From: Mesorhizobium denitrificans
GTDB lineage: Bacteria; Pseudomonadota; Alphaproteobacteria; Rhizobiales; Rhizobiaceae
Assembly: GCF_003403035.1 (NCBI RefSeq)
Contig: NZ_QURN01000005.1
Span: forward strand, 248,001 to 312,000
Length of the DNA: 64,000 nucleotides
Direction of reading: 5' to 3'
In this document: one piece after another, positions 11,926 to 19,716 of the stretch
Layout: every line of letters starts with the position of its first letter
Position numbering within the stretch: position 1 is the first letter of the stretch
Translations under genes and position numbers: made by a program
Notes under the pieces: model-generated
Databases searched by the model: none
What the model was told of the DNA's origin: nothing
Seen by the model: only the letters and a program-made list of their open reading frames with translations

Positions 11926-12284
11926 TGCGAAACACTCCCGGTCGTCGTCTTGTCTTGTTCTGGCTTCGGCTCGCCAGCCAGCAGGTCTTCAACCTTCAAC
12001 TCTTTCTCCGGGATAGCATCCAGCCCAACGATCCGGCGCGGATCGGAGGGTCCGAGGTTGAGCTGCGCCTGATAGCTCTCGACAAGTTTTTGCAGGCGCG
12101 CAGGCTGTGTCAGTAGCGACCAGTCGGCTTTGAGAATTGCAATTGTGTCTTCCTCGTAGCGGATGGAGCGCTCGATCTTGCGCACCTCGCGCAGACGGTT
12201 TTCGGCGTCATGCTTGGTCTTGTAGGTCAGCGCCGCCGCCGCAACCATCACCGCAATCAACACAGTGTCAGTGGTACGAAACAA
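11922..12284 (-). CDS. ftsL: Cell division protein FtsL
   Basis: This 120-residue bitopic protein has a very short N-terminus, one membrane segment (about 7-21) and then a charged helix with heptad-like spacing (about 25-75), the leucine-zipper coiled coil of FtsL. In the divisome FtsL pairs with FtsB/DivIC and activates FtsW-FtsI. Sequence conservation in this family is low, so the call rests on topology and on its exact position between rsmH (3 bases away) and ftsI (4-base overlap). The proline- and threonine-rich C-terminal tail (about 95-120) is typical of rhizobial versions. Confidence 0.9.
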   Translation of the reverse strand: MFRTTDTVLIAVMVAAAALTYKTKHDAENRLREVRKIERSIRYEEDTIAILKADWSLLTQPARLQKLVESYQAQLNLGPSDPRRIVGLDAIPEKELKVEDLLAGEPKPEQDKTTTGSVSQ

Positions 12285-12287
12285 GGG

Positions 12288-13280
12288 TCACAACTCCGCT
12301 GGATGCTGAAGCTCTGGAAGCTTCGGGAGATCGAAAAGTGCAAAATCGGCAGTGCGAGCCGGAGCATCTGTGCGCAGCGCGGCGCGCAGTTTCGCGGAAC
12401 GGGCGCGGGGATTGGCATCGGTTTCGGCCTCGGAAGCGCTCACCGCGCCGCCAAGCTTCTGGAATGTTGCCGCTCGGCTGACCACTTGCGGCATGTGGCG
12501 GGAGCCGCCCTGCGTCTCGCTGCGATCTGCAATGAAACGCTTGGCGATGCGGTCTTCGAGCGAATGAAAGCTGACCACGACCAGCCGGCCGTTGGGTTTC
12601 AAAATGCGTTCGGCGGCGATCAACGCGCGAGCCAGTTCGCCTAGCTCATCGTTCACGTAAATGCGGAGTGCCTGGAAAACGCGCGTCGCCGGATGAATCT
12701 TGTCTTTCGGCCCACGCCCGATATCGGTCGCGATGGCATCGGCGAGATCCAAGGTGCGCTCGAATGGCCGCTTCTGCCTGCGGCCAACGATCATATGCGC
12801 GATGCGGCCCGCATGCTTTTCTTCGCCGAGGAAATTGAAGATGCGAGCAAGGTCACCAACCTTGTAGGTGTTGACGACATCAGCGGCACTGAGGCCCTGC
12901 CCCGACATGCGCATGTCGAGCGGTCCGTCATTGCGGAACGAAAAGCCGCGCACGGCCTCATCAAGTTGCATCGACGACACGCCAATATCAAGCACCACAC
13001 CATCGACGGCTTCGACATGCTCATCCATCGTCGAGAATGGAGCCTCGACCAATTTCAATTGATCATTCGAAGTGGCAACAAGAGCCCGGCCCGCAGCAAT
13101 CGCGGTTGGATCACGGTCGAAAGCCAACACGGACGCGCCCGCGCCAAGAATCGCGCGCGTATAGCCGCCGGCGCCGAAGGTGCCATCTACGATCACCTCA
13201 CCCGCTGTCGGACGAAGCGCCTCAAGCACTTCGTTCAGAAGTACCGGAACATGCCGCTCGTTGGTATTATGCTGGCTCAT
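12288..13280 (-). CDS. rsmH: 16S rRNA (cytosine1402-N4)-methyltransferase RsmH (MraW)
   Basis: RsmH methylates N4 of C1402 in 16S rRNA with SAM, a conserved companion of the dcw genes. From the ATG at 13280 the protein has 330 residues, beginning [19 protein letters not shown], which is where the family homology begins. The SAM site appears as [15 protein letters not shown] and later motifs include GPLDMRM and [10 protein letters not shown]. An upstream in-frame ATG at 13394 would add 38 low-complexity arginine-rich residues and is rejected. A GGAGG lies 12 bases before the chosen ATG, rather far for a ribosome binding site. Confidence 0.95.
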   Translation of the reverse strand: MSQHNTNERHVPVLLNEVLEALRPTAGEVIVDGTFGAGGYTRAILGAGASVLAFDRDPTAIAAGRALVATSNDQLKLVEAPFSTMDEHVEAVDGVVLDIGVSSMQLDEAVRGFSFRNDGPLDMRMSGQGLSAADVVNTYKVGDLARIFNFLGEEKHAGRIAHMIVGRRQKRPFERTLDLADAIATDIGRGPKDKIHPATRVFQALRIYVNDELGELARALIAAERILKPNGRLVVVSFHSLEDRIAKRFIADRSETQGGSRHMPQVVSRAATFQKLGGAVSASEAETDANPRARSAKLRAALRTDAPARTADFALFDLPKLPELQHPAEL

Positions 13281-13647
13281 GTGCGCAACATGCCTCCGCA
13301 GGGTGCGGCCAAACGGACGCACGCCACGCCTTCTCTCGGTGGTTCTGCCACCGGAATTTTCAACTCGACTGTGCGCATATGCACGGCAGGCCATCAGTCT
13401 TCGATAAAATCCGATTCAAATTTGATGGTAGCCAGCCGCAGGGAAACCCCTCCATCCAGCACCATCCCGCTTTATCGTCCATTAAGGCTAACGAAGGGTT
13501 ATTAGAGCGCATTCGATGCAAATATTTGTTAAGTGATTGGTGTGGTTGTTTTGCCGCGAAAACGCGTTGAATCAAAACATCAACCAGATGAATCGCGATT
13601 CCAGCCAAGCCGCATAAGCGCTTGATTGGATTCGCATTTCAGGAGCA
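13281..13647 (-). promoter_or_regulatory. dcw leader region with GANTC cluster; no mraZ
   Basis: This stretch lies between rsmH and the 3' end of rnpB and should contain the start of dcw transcription. GANTC pentamers begin at 13413, 13569, 13590, 13597 and 13629, four of them within 65 bases. In most related genomes mraZ, the dcw repressor gene, sits here; no reading frame resembling MraZ (about 145 residues) is present and the gap is too small for one. On the minus strand a loosely repeated G-rich run lies near 13440-13475, but no clear MraZ box can be claimed. No confident -35/-10 pair was found. Confidence 0.45.
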
Positions 13648-14050
13648 GGCGCCAGCTGGCCTGTAAGCCGGGTTTTGTATGGCCCCGCCCTCACGAGCAG
13701 AACGTGGCGGCCATTCATCTTGGGGGCACGTTGCCATGCACCTCACGCAACCAACCCGGACAGCGGGCTGAAACAAGCCCCAAGGGTTTCCCCTCTCGCT
13801 GTCCCTATTCGGTTTTGCTCCCGGTGGGGTTTGCCTTGCCACGACTGTTGCCAGCCGCGCGGTGGGCTCTTACCCCACCCTTTCACCCTTGCCATCACCC
13901 GAAGGCGATGGCGGTTTGCTTTCTGTGGCACTGTCCCTGGGGTCGCCCCCGCCGGACGTTATCCGGCACCGTGTTCCATGGAGCCCGGACTTTCCTCACA
14001 TGCGGCCTTTCGGCGCTTGCACGTGCGGCCGCCCGGCCAGCTGGCAGGCC
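13648..14050 (-). ncRNA. rnpB: RNase P RNA, bacterial type A
   Basis: This is the catalytic RNA of RNase P, which trims the 5' leader of pre-tRNAs. Read on the minus strand it has the universal 5' core GAGGAAAGTCCGGGCTCC (about 13980-13997) and the 3' core ending in ACAAAACCCGGCTTACAGG (about 13663-13681). The two ends carry GCCAGCTGGC copies that pair as the P1 helix, which sets the boundaries to within a few bases. An internal ACAGAAAGCAAACCGCC segment fits P7-P10, and the length (about 400) is normal. Any reading frame across this stretch is chance. It sits between the dcw cluster and a lytic transglycosylase. Confidence 0.96.
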
Positions 14051-14080
14051 GTAATAAGGGGAGCCGCACCTGTTTTGCAA
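14051..14080 (-). promoter_or_regulatory. Candidate promoter of rnpB
   Basis: On the minus strand TTGCAA (14075-14080) and TATTAC (14051-14056) are 18 bases apart and would start transcription near 14045, next to the structural 5' end of RNase P RNA. Each box matches the vegetative consensus at about four of six positions, so this is plausible but unproven. Confidence 0.35.
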
Positions 14081-14093
14081 GATGCTTATATAT

Positions 14094-14825
14094 TTAAATG
14101 CCTGCGATAAGCTTTGTAACTTTGGCGCAGTAGGCCGAAGATGTCGGGTTCATGCGCGTTGCCGCGTGGCCCGCATTGTATTTCAGTATGGTTCCGCAAG
14201 TGCTTCCGTCGCCCAATTCCTTTGCCATCGAAAGATATTTCATGCCAAAGCGGATGTTGGTTTCTGGATCGTGCAGACCCGCGACGGAACCACTATAACC
14301 GAGCATACGCGCCGTCGATGGCTTGATTTGCATCAGTCCTATTTCGCCAGCGCTGCCGACGATCCCAGGCCTGTAATTGCTTTCGACCTGAATGACGGCG
14401 TGTGCGAGCGAAAGCGGCACGCTGTACTGATTGGCATAGCGCGCGATGATCGAACTGTATGCGCTGGCATCAACGGCAGTGCGGGCAGCGACAACGCCTG
14501 CAATCCCGGCAGTCGTCATCTTATCAACCGATGCGGGCACACTGCGGCCCTTGCGAAGCGCTTTTCCTGACTTGCGCTCACGCGCCATGAGCGCAACTTG
14601 TGATTTCCTTTTTGATGACTTCGCTGCCGTCTTCTTCTCCGCCTTACCTGTCTGAGCTTTGGCGGTGCGGGTTTTCGCGCCTTCCTTGGAAGCCTTCTTT
14701 GAGGCGGGCTTATCGATGGCGCGAACGACGCCTCCAGCCCGGTCCTTTGGAAGCTCCTCGGCTTTCGCGGCAACAGAAATCATGCCGGCAGCAAGCGCTG
14801 CCGCTACAAACAACCGAATTGTCAT
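14094..14825 (-). CDS. Secreted soluble lytic transglycosylase (SLT domain)
   Basis: The protein (243 residues) has a cleavable signal peptide (MTIRLFVAAALAAGMISVAAKAE), then a Lys/Ala-rich linker (about 35-100), then an SLT family 1 domain (about 120-243). The catalytic glutamate is in VIQVESNYRP, followed by GEIGLMQIKPSTARMLGY and later YNAGH, all classic for lytic transglycosylases that cut MurNAc-GlcNAc bonds in the periplasm with 1,6-anhydro product. The basic linker could hold the enzyme to anionic cell wall polymers. It ends just before rnpB. The specific Mlt/Slt subclass cannot be assigned. Confidence 0.9.
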   Translation of the reverse strand: MTIRLFVAAALAAGMISVAAKAEELPKDRAGGVVRAIDKPASKKASKEGAKTRTAKAQTGKAEKKTAAKSSKRKSQVALMARERKSGKALRKGRSVPASVDKMTTAGIAGVVAARTAVDASAYSSIIARYANQYSVPLSLAHAVIQVESNYRPGIVGSAGEIGLMQIKPSTARMLGYSGSVAGLHDPETNIRFGMKYLSMAKELGDGSTCGTILKYNAGHAATRMNPTSSAYCAKVTKLIAGI

Positions 14826-14993
14826 TGTGACCTTTGCTTATTGGCTCGCCGCTCGGAGAGTGGATGTATGGCGGCGTTTTTCTGGGCCTCGCACCGCTTC
14901 AGACGAAGCGACACAGTGAATGTTCCGGCGTGTGGAGGCGAAATCAGACTCGAAAGTGACCGTATAGATCACACTTTGTTTCAACGCGTAATA

Positions 14994-15770
14994 TTACGCG
15001 ACTTCCCAGTTCATGCAATTGGGTAGCGAACGAACGAGTTTCAAAAGGGTGGCTCCGGTGGAGCGGTCGGCTATCCCGTCTACCAAAGCGGGCCGAAAAT
15101 GGCGCTGAAAAGCGGACACGACTGTTTCGGTCTGCCGATCATATTCCATGCTGATTTCGATGGCGTACCCATACATCGCAAGCATAGATTGCAGAGTTTG
15201 CACGCGAATTCCGCGATCTCCGTACTTTAGCACGGAGCCGGGACGCAGCGGTTCCGGCTCGACAAACTGGCCAAGACCATGCTGCGCCAAGCGCCGCCAA
15301 TCAAACTTTTCGCCGGGGTCCACCTTGCGCCCCGGCGCGACATCCGAATGCGCAAGAACGCGCTCCGGGCGAATGTCGTGCCGCGCCGCAATGCCGCAGC
15401 ATAAATCAACAACACTGGCCATTTGCGGCTCAGGAAAATCGACATATCCAAAGGCATGGCCCGGATTTACGATTTCGATTCCGACTGAGTAGGAGTTGAT
15501 ATCGGTCACTCCGCGCCAGAAGCTTTTTCCCGCATGCCACGCGCGGTCAGATTCACGAACCATCTGAACCACGCGGCCATCTTCATGCACGAGATAATGC
15601 GACGAAACCTCGCTAGCCGGATTGCAGAGCCATTCCTCGGCTCCCTGCCCGGTTTCCATACCGGTGTAGTGAAGGATGATCATGTCGGGCTGCTGGCCGT
15701 TGGCGCGCAAACCGAAATTCGGCGAAACGCGCACTTCAGCACCCTGATGGTCTGCTACAAAACCGCTCAT
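14994..15770 (-). CDS. N-acetylmuramoyl-L-alanine amidase (Amidase_2) with C-terminal peptidoglycan-binding domain
   Basis: This AmpD/AmiD-like zinc amidase cleaves the MurNAc-L-alanine bond. The 258-residue protein shows the zinc ligands in ILHYTGM (near residue 34) and LAHSDVAPGRKVDPG (near 140-153), and a C-terminal PG_binding_1 repeat (about 175-250, with GDRGIRVQTLQSML and VDGIADRSTGATLL). No signal peptide is visible, which fits a cytoplasmic AmpD-like recycling enzyme; however AmpD lacks a wall-binding domain, so export by another route cannot be ruled out. Its start overlaps the upstream TerB/DnaJ gene by ATGA, so they are co-translated. Confidence 0.88.
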   Translation of the reverse strand: MSGFVADHQGAEVRVSPNFGLRANGQQPDMIILHYTGMETGQGAEEWLCNPASEVSSHYLVHEDGRVVQMVRESDRAWHAGKSFWRGVTDINSYSVGIEIVNPGHAFGYVDFPEPQMASVVDLCCGIAARHDIRPERVLAHSDVAPGRKVDPGEKFDWRRLAQHGLGQFVEPEPLRPGSVLKYGDRGIRVQTLQSMLAMYGYAIEISMEYDRQTETVVSAFQRHFRPALVDGIADRSTGATLLKLVRSLPNCMNWEVA

Positions 15771-16498
15771 GCTGCCCTGCGCTCCCGCTCAATGAACTCG
15801 AAAGCGGCATTAATGGCGGAGAGCCGTCGCGTCGCGATGGCTATGAACTCTTCCGGCATACCACGCCCTATCAGGCGGTCCGGGTGGTTTTCGGCGACAA
15901 GTTTGCGGTAGACCGTGCGGATTTCATCAAAGGATTTGTTGCGCGCGACGCCGAGCACGACATAGGGATCTGCCTCACCCAGATCGAGATGTCGCGCAAC
16001 GATGCTGTGGTAGTGATCTTCGCTGATCTGGAATATTTCCGCGATGCGGTGGAGAAAAAGGTGTTCGCGCTCGTGCAGCACGCCATCTGCTTTGGCGATA
16101 TGGAACAGGCCGTCGAGAATATCTTCAAGGATCGCACAGTTGGAGTCGCCCGAACCGCATAACCGCACAACTTGAGCGGCATACGCCTCGAATCCAGCAG
16201 TATCGGTCTGCGCAAGTTCATAAAGGCGCGCGACGTTGCGCAGTTCGTGATCGGGCGCGGAAAATATCTCGTGGAAAGCGCGAATCTCGTCCTGCGTAAC
16301 GACGCCGTCCGCTTTTGCCATCTTTGCCGAAAGCGCAATCATCGCGACAGAAAAGGCAACCTTGCGGCGCAGTTCAGGATCACCGCCAAATGCAGTTTTC
16401 ACTGCGGCAACGACGGACGACGCGCCCGTTATCACTGCCGTTGATATGCGCGAGGCGAACTCGCCGAGTCTCTGCCAAATCGACATGGTGGCCTTCAT
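15767..16498 (-). CDS. TerB-like / DnaJ domain protein (DjlA family)
   Basis: The 243-residue protein has a TerB-like alpha-helical region (about 45-160, containing MIALSAKMAKADGVVTQDEI and a second AKADGVLHEREHLF acidic repeat) followed by a J domain (about 175-243) with DPYVVLGVARN and the HPD motif in ENHPDRLIG. This is the DjlA arrangement, in which the J domain recruits DnaK. Unlike E. coli DjlA there is no clear N-terminal membrane anchor, only a short alanine/valine-rich helix. A second in-frame ATG at 16486 is a possible start. It overlaps the amidase gene by four bases. Confidence 0.85.
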   Translation of the reverse strand: MKATMSIWQRLGEFASRISTAVITGASSVVAAVKTAFGGDPELRRKVAFSVAMIALSAKMAKADGVVTQDEIRAFHEIFSAPDHELRNVARLYELAQTDTAGFEAYAAQVVRLCGSGDSNCAILEDILDGLFHIAKADGVLHEREHLFLHRIAEIFQISEDHYHSIVARHLDLGEADPYVVLGVARNKSFDEIRTVYRKLVAENHPDRLIGRGMPEEFIAIATRRLSAINAAFEFIERERRAA

Positions 16499-16620
16499 AG
16501 AACCAACCGCTAATACGTCAACGTAAAATCAACCATAGGGCATTCATATACAGACAAACCGCATCGTGACTTTACGGCGCGTTGACTGCATAATAGGGCA
16601 ACAAGGTTTTCGGGGACGGG

Positions 16621-17451
16621 ATGCCACTCAATTCGGCGTGGAAGATCGGCGTTATTCTTGGCGTGGCCGCGCTTGGTGGCTGCTCGACCGTTGACGACAT
16701 GATGCCAGACGGCGCGTATAACGCCGTCGCGACCAAACAAGTCACTGGCAGCATCGCAAAAACCTTCCCACGCTTTGGCGACAACGACCCGCATGATTGG
16801 CAGGCGCAGAAGCCTTGGGAATATGCGGTTCACGGAACTGACGTTTCCAAATATCAGACGAATATCGACTGGGAAGCAGCACGCTCGAACGGCATTTCCT
16901 TCGCTTTCATCAAGGCGACCGAGGGCGGCGACCGCGTAGACGACAAGTTCCGCGAACATTGGACAAATGCGCGTGCAGCCGGCGTGCCTCGCGGCGCGTA
17001 CCATTTCTACTATTTCTGCCGTCCGGCGTCCGAGCAGGCCGCCTGGTACATCCGCAATGTGCCGCGCGAAAAAGGCGCAATGCCGCCAGTGCTGGACATG
17101 GAGTGGAACCCCGATTCTCCGACCTGCAAGCTGCGTCCGTCTGCGGCCACAGTGCGCAGCGAGATGAAGATTTTCCTCGAAACGGTCGAGCGCTACTACG
17201 GCAAGAAGCCGATTATCTACACGTCCATCGACTTCTTCGACGATAACAATCTCGCGACCTTTGCGGGCTATCGCTACTGGTTGCGATCAGTGGCGGGTCA
17301 TCCAACCGAGAAATATGGAAGCCACCCCTTCTCTTTCTGGCAATATACCGGAACAGGGGTCATTCCGGGCATTCGCGGCAACGCCGATATCAACGTTTTC
17401 AACGGCACGCACCGCGAATGGCGGCAATGGATCGCACAAAACACGCATTGA
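16621..17451 (+). CDS. GH25 lysozyme-like lipoprotein
   Basis: The 276-residue protein begins with a lipoprotein signal peptide ending LGGCS (Cys21 or so), so it is probably anchored to a membrane. The rest is a glycoside hydrolase family 25 (Chalaropsis-type) muramidase: HGTDVSKYQ near residue 75, KATEGGD, YHFYYF, the acidic active-site pair in LDMEWNPD, and the closing FWQYTGTG. GH25 enzymes hydrolyse the MurNAc-GlcNAc beta-1,4 bond. It is transcribed divergently from the TerB/DnaJ gene and in the same direction as the next transglycosylase gene. Confidence 0.9.
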   Translation: MPLNSAWKIGVILGVAALGGCSTVDDMMPDGAYNAVATKQVTGSIAKTFPRFGDNDPHDWQAQKPWEYAVHGTDVSKYQTNIDWEAARSNGISFAFIKATEGGDRVDDKFREHWTNARAAGVPRGAYHFYYFCRPASEQAAWYIRNVPREKGAMPPVLDMEWNPDSPTCKLRPSAATVRSEMKIFLETVERYYGKKPIIYTSIDFFDDNNLATFAGYRYWLRSVAGHPTEKYGSHPFSFWQYTGTGVIPGIRGNADINVFNGTHREWRQWIAQNTH

Positions 17452-17547
17452 CCGAAAATTAACGGTCATGTACCGGGCGGGCTTGCATGGTAGCCATGCA
17501 TCTGCTGGATCACATTTTTGACGGAAGTGCTGGGCAACAGCCGCGCC

Positions 17548-18747
17548 ATGCGTTGCAGATTCCGAATTGCGATAACCCGCCGCGCGGGTGCCCTTGTTGT
17601 TGGCGTTCTCGCCGCGACTTCCCCCGCGCTCGCGCAGCAATGCGGCGGTGATTTCGCGGCGTGGAAGGCCGCAATGCACGCCGAGGCGCAGCAGGCAGGC
17701 GTCGGCGAAACGGGCCTGACCGCACTGGACAATGCGCGCATCGACCCCGAGGTGCTGAAGCGTGACCGCGCGCAGGGTGTTTTTTCGCAGAATTTTCTTC
17801 AGTTCTCGGACCGCATGATTTCCGCGTACCGGCTGAAGCAAGGGGCGGCGAATCTCAAGAAATATGCGGATATTTTTGCGCGCGCCGAGCAGGAGTTCGG
17901 TGTGCCGGGTCCGGTCGTGGCCGCATTCTGGGCGCTGGAAACAGATTTCGGCGCCGTGCAGGGCAATTTCGGCACACTGAATGCACTGGTCACGCTGGCG
18001 CATGATTGCCGCCGCCCGGACCTGTTCCGCCAGCAGATCGTGCCGCTTCTCAAGCTGTTCGACGACGGTACACTTCCAGTCGATGTGAAGGGCGCGTGGG
18101 CCGGCGAAGTTGGACAAACGCAAATCTTGCCATCGGATTATCTGCTGCGTGGCATCGATGGCGATGGCGACGGCATGGTGGACCTGCGCAACGATCCCGC
18201 AGACGTGATCATGACTACCGCGAACAAGATCCTGTCGCGCGGCTGGAAACGCGGCGAACCTTGGATTCAGGAAGTGCGCGTGCCCGACAGTCTGCCGTGG
18301 GACCAGACGGGCCGCGAGAACAGGCTGCCGCTATCGCAGTGGATCGCGTGGGGCGTGACGGATCACCAAGGCAAACCGCTGACTGATAACGGGTTAAAAG
18401 CGGGCTTGTCGTTGCCGATGGGCCATCGTGGTCCGGCCTTCCTCGTCTACGACAATTATGATGTCTATCTGCAATGGAACCAATCCGGCACATATACGCT
18501 AACGGCCGCGAATCTGGCGGCACAGCTTGCAGGCGCACCGCCGTTTGAGAGACGCCAGCCGGTGGATGCGCTGACATTCGATCAAATGAAAGCCCTGCAG
18601 ACCAAGCTGGAAGCACGCGGCTATGACGTCGGATCCGTGGATGGTGTACTCGGCACCAACACGCGCGAAGCGGTTCGGCAGGAACAAATGCGTCTTGGGC
18701 TGATCGTGGACGGCTGGCCGACACAGCAATTGCTCGGCAGTTTGTAG
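17548..18747 (+). CDS. MltB-type lytic murein transglycosylase with peptidoglycan-binding domain
   Basis: From the ATG at 17548 the protein has 399 residues: a basic n-region and hydrophobic signal peptide ending ATSPALAQ, an SLT_2/MltB domain with the catalytic glutamate in FWALETDFGAVQGN, the TQILPSDYL and NWxxY-like regions of the family, and a C-terminal PG_binding_1 domain (LQTKLEARGYDVGSVDG onward). It cleaves murein with 1,6-anhydro product in the periplasm. A TTG ten codons upstream (17518) is an alternative start, but the ATG gives a cleaner signal peptide. It follows the GH25 gene by about 95 bases and may share its transcript. Confidence 0.9.
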   Translation: MRCRFRIAITRRAGALVVGVLAATSPALAQQCGGDFAAWKAAMHAEAQQAGVGETGLTALDNARIDPEVLKRDRAQGVFSQNFLQFSDRMISAYRLKQGAANLKKYADIFARAEQEFGVPGPVVAAFWALETDFGAVQGNFGTLNALVTLAHDCRRPDLFRQQIVPLLKLFDDGTLPVDVKGAWAGEVGQTQILPSDYLLRGIDGDGDGMVDLRNDPADVIMTTANKILSRGWKRGEPWIQEVRVPDSLPWDQTGRENRLPLSQWIAWGVTDHQGKPLTDNGLKAGLSLPMGHRGPAFLVYDNYDVYLQWNQSGTYTLTAANLAAQLAGAPPFERRQPVDALTFDQMKALQTKLEARGYDVGSVDGVLGTNTREAVRQEQMRLGLIVDGWPTQQLLGSL

Positions 18748-18846
18748 ATCAAATAAGACACTCGCCGACTTCGCGCTGCCCCCTCGCCATTCCAGAGGAT
18801 CAATATTGCTCTTTTATTTTAGCAATTGATGGAATATGACTTCGGC

Positions 18847-18870
18847 GGAACCGGTCGTCCGGCCGGTTCC
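18847..18870. repeat. Perfect 8-bp inverted repeat in the gap after the mltB-type gene
   Basis: GGAACCGG (18847-18854) and CCGGTTCC (18863-18870) are perfect complements around an 8-base loop; a second weaker stem, GGGG with CCCC, follows at 18871-18887. No T-run follows on the plus strand, so this is not a textbook terminator. It lies between the MltB-type gene and the IS110 remnant and could be a 3' end stabiliser or part of the old insertion sequence end. The rest of 18748-18976 shows no coding signal. Confidence 0.5.
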
Positions 18871-18976
18871 GGGGCCTTAGAAACCCCATAACAGGCGGTC
18901 GATGTCGATCGAAAGCGGCATCTCCTCGTGTCTTATGGCCGATCTCTAGTCGCGCGGCTGTCAATTTTCTTTTTGT

Positions 18977-19510
18977 CTAGGCTAAGCCGTTGATTTTGTG
19001 ATGGCGTGCCTTTTCAAGGCTGGGTGAGAACGCAATATCATTGCGCCGCCGGTTTGCTCCAGCGCGCCAGAAGCTGGTTTTGCTGACCAGAACCCGGCGG
19101 GTTGCCGGGTCGCCCCGACGAGAGATGGTGCCCATGAAGTTTGTTTCCCCGGATTGGAACTGACGTGGTGTCAGCCGCTGCCGGCTTCCAGGCCAATCCG
19201 CAGCGTCTTGCCTGCCGCAACGCGATTGCTCAACCAGCCACCAATGTCCTGCGGCCGCGAATTGCATTTGCCTTCACACTGTTTCGTGCCCGCAACGTCG
19301 ATCACGCAAACCGAGGTCATCTTCCGCGAGACGTCGAGACCCACATAGTAATCATATGATCCGCTCATGCTGCTCTCTCCAGTTAAGAGGAATGATATCA
19401 GCGATGATACGTCTGGTGCCCAAGCTCGGCGAACAGCGCGGCTAAACCATGGGAGGCTGCAGCCATGCCCAGAGCTTCGGCTTAAAAGCCGCAGCAATAC
19501 AGCCTCTCGG
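18977..19510 (-). mobile_element. Decayed IS110-family insertion sequence remnant
   Basis: The segment holds an N-terminal IS110 transposase piece and a C-terminal piece joined by a large internal deletion (see the pseudogene entry). Upstream of the transposase start (19369-about 19510) there is a structured non-coding stretch with the palindrome GGCTGCAGCC (19455-19464) and the stem CGGCTT/AAGCCG (19478-19491). In IS110-type elements this 5' non-coding end encodes the bridge RNA, so this is probably its relic. Outer boundaries are approximate because IS110 elements usually lack terminal inverted repeats. Confidence 0.75.
19040..19368 (-). pseudogene. IS110-family transposase, internally deleted and frameshifted
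   Basis: The ATG at 19368, preceded by GGAGAGAG, opens a frame reading MSGSYDYYVGLDVSRKMTSV and continuing to RIGLEAGSG, then a stop at 19171. This is the RuvC-like DEDD N-terminus of IS110 transposases (GLDVS carries the first Asp). Immediately at the junction, in another frame, RLTPRQFQSGETNFMGTISR follows from about 19174 down, and RRGDPATRRVL comes next: this is the C-terminal transposase_20 motif that holds the catalytic serine region. About 200 or more codons between the two are gone. A second frameshift near 19075 leads to LLARWSKPA, again an IS110 C-terminal match. It cannot be active. Confidence 0.85.
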
Positions 19511-19587
19511 TGACCGCTTAGGTCGCGCTATTGAAGCTTGTGGCCGGGCATGACACCTCGATCCACAACCGCCATCAATTCACTGCA

Positions 19588-19616
19588 GTCATTCTCGGGC
19601 TTGGCCCGAGGATGAC
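19588..19616. repeat. Rhizobial-type intergenic palindrome
   Basis: A 13-base arm (19588-19600) pairs with 19604-19616 around a TTG loop, with a single T-G wobble. The core TCTCGGGCTTGGCCCGAG resembles the dispersed palindromes common between genes in Hyphomicrobiales. Only one copy was found in this window, so repeat-family membership is from memory and not shown here. Confidence 0.6.
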
Positions 19617-19692
19617 GGAAGAATGTGAGGATAAAACTGCGCGGCTCTGATATGGCTCTGGACATTTATGGGGCTTTTCGTCCGCTTGCGGA

Positions 19693-19716
19693 CCATTCGT
19701 CACCCCATTCGTCACC
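19693..19716. repeat. Perfect 12-bp tandem duplication across the decarboxylase stop codon
   Basis: CCATTCGTCACC occurs twice back to back (19693-19704 and 19705-19716). The second copy contains the stop of the decarboxylase gene, read on the minus strand; the duplication places a second in-frame TGA four codons later. It looks like a recent slippage event at the edge of the decayed IS island. Confidence 0.8.

Noticed and set aside
13281-13382. 33-codon frame ending in an ATGA overlap with rsmH (starts [10 protein letters not shown])
   Set aside because: The overlap is suggestive of a leader peptide, but there is no ribosome binding site before its ATG and no recognisable family.
13360-13608. 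82-codon minus-strand frame in the dcw leader, possible mraZ remnant
   Set aside because: The translation shows none of the MraZ N-terminal features and has no ribosome site; treated as chance.
13626-14097. Several open frames of 60-140 codons across rnpB
   Set aside because: The region is the highly structured RNase P RNA; frames are by-products of its GC content.
17287-18123. 278-codon minus-strand frame across the GH25/mltB region
   Set aside because: Overlaps two plus-strand genes with intact domains, and shows no motif.
18748-18976. Possible small gene between the mltB-type gene and the IS110 relic
   Set aside because: No frame with a ribosome site and no conserved motif; only inverted repeats are seen.
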